From Tieghemiomyces parasiticus (lineage: Eukaryota > Kickxellomycota > Dimargaritomycetes > Dimargaritales > Dimargaritaceae): a DNA stretch of 10,064 bases. Positions within the stretch are counted from its first letter, which is position 1. Every line of letters starts with the position of its first letter. A program made the position numbers and the translations under genes. Where the stretch lies: positions 1 through 10,064 of the forward strand of contig JANBPT010001361.1 of assembly GCA_027575765.1 (NCBI GenBank), in the 5' to 3' direction. Below the pieces are notes generated by a model. That model did no database searches, was not told the DNA's origin, and worked only from the letters and a program-made list of their open reading frames with translations. Below are positions 7,869-10,064 of this stretch, one piece after another.

Positions 7869-9266
7869 ATGACATCGCCCTCGTCGCAAGAACCACTTAC
7901 GCGAGAAAGCCTGAGTGTGAAAAACAAACGGACGATCAACTTCTTGAAGGGTAGATTTCACACCTTGGGTTACCAGGGCACACCCGTGGCCGAGGAAAGA
8001 AACGACGCCACGATGGCGACCTGGAAAAGAGTAGCCGCCGAGTTCGAAAGGTTTCCGAGGGAAGTGACCGCCGAGGATTTCAGCCAGGAAGCTTTCGACT
8101 ACGCCTTACGCCAGACGTTTACCTTTTGGTCAAAAAAAGATATATTCTTTAGCGACAATACACGCGTCACCCAACAACCCGAATTTACGACCACCATGCG
8201 AGAAGTAATCCGGCAGCACATGGAGCAGTGGCAGAAAGATAACTCTGGTCCTAAGTCGACCGTGAAGCCGGACCGCTCATTTACCGCTAGAATATACGAG
8301 CAGTATGGCGTCTACCCGACGATACAAGCCAAATGGTTTAAAAACAACTGTCGACCCAAGAAGAACGCTGGTAGTGAAGACACCGCTGGGTCCCCGTCAT
8401 CTGGCCGCAGGCGGAAAGCTAACTCTTCGTCAACTCGGGGTAGGAAACGCAAGGCAGGCGCCTCCACAAACCCAGATGCTAGCGATGCCGTGTCGTCAAC
8501 CGCTCGCCCCTCGAAGCGTCGACGGGTCGCGAAGGTCGCTGCTCGTGATGACACCGGGTCGCCTGTGGTCTCCGGACAGAATACGCCGACCCTCGATGCC
8601 CACACGCAGCCGGGCCAGGAGGTCGTCCGAAACCTCAACCCGGCGCTCAGTACACCACCCGACCCCGTTGTTCGCGGCAGTTCTGCGAGGGACGATGATG
8701 CACCCTTGACCCTGTATACCCGGGGTAGCACGGAACCCACGCTCGTTCCGCCAGACCCCTCACGGCGATCCACCACTACGCACGATCTGTCCAATGTGAT
8801 AACCTCTGTATCCTCACCAATGTGTGACTGCACGGCTGGTGGATATTTCTGTGGTTCAGTCACCCTAGCCGCTGCCGCGGAGATGGTTGAATCCCTAGCG
8901 TCGAACAATGAAGCCCGCCCTTCCCGTTCGGCTTCAGCCGCTAAGCAGTCCCTAGAGTTCCCCGACGATGCCGTAACCAGACCTAACGACATTGGACCCA
9001 CACCACGCAGACGCACTAAAGGCCCGGACCTCCGAGTGTCAACGGTGGCCGACCCTAGAGTACCAGACGCAGCTGCCCCGCCAAGTTGGGAGGATCGTAC
9101 GAACTTGTATATGCTTGCAGATGTTGCCGCTACGACCGACCTGCGCAGGGAAGCCCAGCCTCCAATACTACACCAAACCATTGAAGCAACTTTGGCCCGT
9201 CGCGCTGACCCAATGAAGATCGAGTTTATCATGTGCTCTTCAAGCCCAACTCTGGACCCGTTATGA
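7869..9266 (+). CDS. Uncharacterised nuclear protein with a homeodomain-like motif
   Basis: This is an intronless frame of 465 residues; I do not recognise it as a named family. The start is supported by an in-frame TGA at 7761, no earlier ATG, and A at -3. Residues 1-160 look folded, with many aromatic and charged residues and probable helices around 48-62, 72-86 and 109-123. Residues 140-165 (ARIYEQYGVYPTIQAKWFKNNC then RPKKN) resemble helix 2, turn and recognition helix of a homeodomain: Trp156, Phe157 and Asn159 match the invariant WFxN, but the usual following Arg is Cys161. The spacing back to a possible helix 1 (MREVIRQHMEQW, 110-121) is about seven residues longer than in a typical homeodomain. 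Two basic clusters follow, GRKRK (191-195) and SKRRRVAK (215-222), likely nuclear localisation signals. The rest is Ser/Thr/Pro/Asp-rich and probably disordered, with an isolated Cys triplet (319, 321, 328). Third codon positions are less C/G-biased than in the cyclin. The best guess is a divergent DNA-binding regulator, possibly of the mating-type HD kind; no other mating-type gene is visible here. I am sure of the ORF and unsure of its function. Confidence 0.7.
   Translation: MTSPSSQEPLTRESLSVKNKRTINFLKGRFHTLGYQGTPVAEERNDATMATWKRVAAEFERFPREVTAEDFSQEAFDYALRQTFTFWSKKDIFFSDNTRVTQQPEFTTTMREVIRQHMEQWQKDNSGPKSTVKPDRSFTARIYEQYGVYPTIQAKWFKNNCRPKKNAGSEDTAGSPSSGRRRKANSSSTRGRKRKAGASTNPDASDAVSSTARPSKRRRVAKVAARDDTGSPVVSGQNTPTLDAHTQPGQEVVRNLNPALSTPPDPVVRGSSARDDDAPLTLYTRGSTEPTLVPPDPSRRSTTTHDLSNVITSVSSPMCDCTAGGYFCGSVTLAAAAEMVESLASNNEARPSRSASAAKQSLEFPDDAVTRPNDIGPTPRRRTKGPDLRVSTVADPRVPDAAAPPSWEDRTNLYMLADVAATTDLRREAQPPILHQTIEATLARRADPMKIEFIMCSSSPTLDPL
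8286..8364 (+). other. Homeodomain-like helix-turn-helix segment (within the 7869 gene)
   Basis: This marks residues 140-165 of the protein. Counting Trp156 as homeodomain position 48, Phe is at 49, Lys at 50, Asn at 51 and Cys at 53. Gly145-Val146-type residues fall at 38-40, where the turn between helices 2 and 3 lies. The hydrophobic residue expected at position 45 is shifted by one (Ile152 falls at 44), so the match is partial. It could be a degenerate homeodomain or an unrelated helix that happens to contain WFKNN. Confidence 0.4.
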
Positions 9267-9496
9267 CGCGGTGTTCAACCAGATAAAAACCTTTTAAACT
9301 ATTACATCTCCTAAACAAATTCCCAGGTCAGCATCAGGTGACTCCAGTGGAGGGAGGGAGGATCAGACTGACGTTGGTGTAGCAAATTCGCCTCAATATG
9401 CTCACCATGCACATAGGTTTTATACCTGCCTTACTCCGTTTCGTTTCCGCCTGTCCATTTACATGCTAACACGGGTATTGAATCAAGCTGGCGTGG

Positions 9497-9520
9497 CCCT
9501 GTCCTATGGTCAGGATAGGG
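9497..9520 (+). repeat. Imperfect inverted repeat, 9-base arms
   Basis: The arms CCCTGTCCT (9497-9505) and AGGATAGGG (9512-9520) can pair over nine positions with one G-T (G-U in RNA) and a six-base loop. It lies about 230 bases after the stop codon of the 7869 gene. Its function is unknown; it may be a transcript hairpin if the 3' UTR reaches this far. Confidence 0.4.
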
Positions 9521-9726
9521 TGACCTTGACCCCGTTTAATTAAATTTACTGTGAAATTGTCGCCGGTTGCCATAAATCTGTTAAACTTGCGATCTTCTTG
9601 AGTAGACCATTGCAGGCCGTTAGATAGTGCTCCCAGTCTCCTACTCCAGAATGGTTGGCCGATATTACCTAGAGAAGAACCCAGGTGTACTGTTAAGTAA
9701 AGCGATTTTCATCCACACACTTGGCC

Positions 9727-9740
9727 GCACCGTACGGTGC
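9727..9740. repeat. Perfect 14-base palindrome
   Basis: GCACCGTACGGTGC reads identically on both strands, with no spacer. A site of this form could bind a dimeric factor, but there is no second copy in the window that I noticed and no gene next to it that would explain it. It may be chance. Confidence 0.45.
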
Positions 9741-10064
9741 AGATAGAGACCAGGCGACCCGCCCCGGAGCAAGGACTACAAGAAGAAGCGACGGCGACTG
9801 GTTTCCATAGCCGGCTGAGCAGGTTAGTAGTAGGGATGGTGATAATATGGCAAGTAAACGTGGGGGCCAGGAGAGTGGTGAGGTTAGAGAGGATCCAGTG
9901 TGGAGCTTTGGAGACAACTGTGTATAGCTTTTTTGGCTGGTTGGAGCGCTTATTACGCCGTAGCTTACCTTAAACGACCACTCAAACTCGCCGTGGCTAG
10001 GATTGTAGGGACCCTTCTGGAGCCATCTCAACCGGAGGGTGAAGCGTGGTCCAATCTCTTTTAG

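Larger units (their letters stand above)
9267..10064. other. 3' flank of the 7869 gene, no further gene seen
   Basis: The first 60 bases after the stop are AT-rich and contain GATAAAAAC (9282-9290), a plausible poly(A)-related signal, because no AATAAA is present. Beyond this I see no gene. A frame of 112 codons on the minus strand (9693-10031) has no recognisable motif. Small structures are an imperfect inverted repeat (9497-9520), a 10-base AT palindrome TTTAATTAAA (9535-9544), a perfect 14-base palindrome (9727-9740) and a GGAGGGAGGGAGG string (9349-9361). Confidence 0.5.

Noticed and set aside
8312..9232. A 306-codon open frame on the minus strand, opposite the 7869 gene
   Set aside because: It lies wholly inside the + strand gene, has no recognisable motif, and lacks the leader layout seen before the + strand gene.
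9349..9361. A GGAGGGAGGGAGG string as a second G-quadruplex
   Set aside because: The outer runs have only two G, so it would allow at most a two-layer structure. It does not meet the usual rule.
1..10064. CRISPR arrays, transposon ends, long terminal repeats or large direct repeats
   Set aside because: I found no repeated unit longer than a few bases with regular spacing, no transposase or reverse transcriptase motif in any frame, and no long inverted ends.

Overview
The window looks like a piece of a fungal nuclear genome. One gene is a clear mitotic (B-type) cyclin whose first 7-codon exon is joined to the rest by a GTAAGT...CAG intron. The start contexts are eukaryotic (A at -3, no ribosome binding sites). 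Pyrimidine-rich leaders stand before both genes, and the genes are sparse on a background with no visible operon, RNA gene or mobile element. I cannot name the species. An early-diverging filamentous fungus or a basidiomycete would both fit.

Layout. Bases 1 to about 3100 hold no gene I can support. A G-rich four-run tract (3101-3130) and a TATA-like site (3230) precede a C/T-rich stretch (about 3275-3855) that is probably the cyclin promoter and leader; it contains one 70-codon upstream ORF starting with ATG. The cyclin B gene runs 3856-5437 on the + strand with an intron at 3877-4102, giving 451 residues with a complete destruction box and two cyclin folds. A pyrimidine-rich probable 3' region follows (to about 5830), then a gene-poor stretch to about 7500. 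A second TATA-like site (7515) and a second C/T-rich leader come before an intronless 465-residue + strand ORF (7869-9266). I do not recognise this protein as a named family. It has a homeodomain-like recognition-helix motif (WFKNN followed by basic residues), two basic nuclear-localisation-like clusters and a long low-complexity Ser/Thr/Pro-rich tail. The last 800 bases hold only small inverted repeats.

The two genes lie in the same direction, about 2.4 kb apart, and nothing in the sequence shows that they act together. The cyclin is a conserved cell-cycle gene with strongly C/G-ending codons; the second gene has flatter codon use and looks fast-evolving or lineage-specific. The observations most worth a second look are that divergent homeodomain-like protein, a TACTAAC...CAG|GTAAGT arrangement around the cyclin start codon, the upstream ORF, and the TATA plus pyrimidine-leader layout shared by both genes. 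I found no convincing undescribed multi-gene system.
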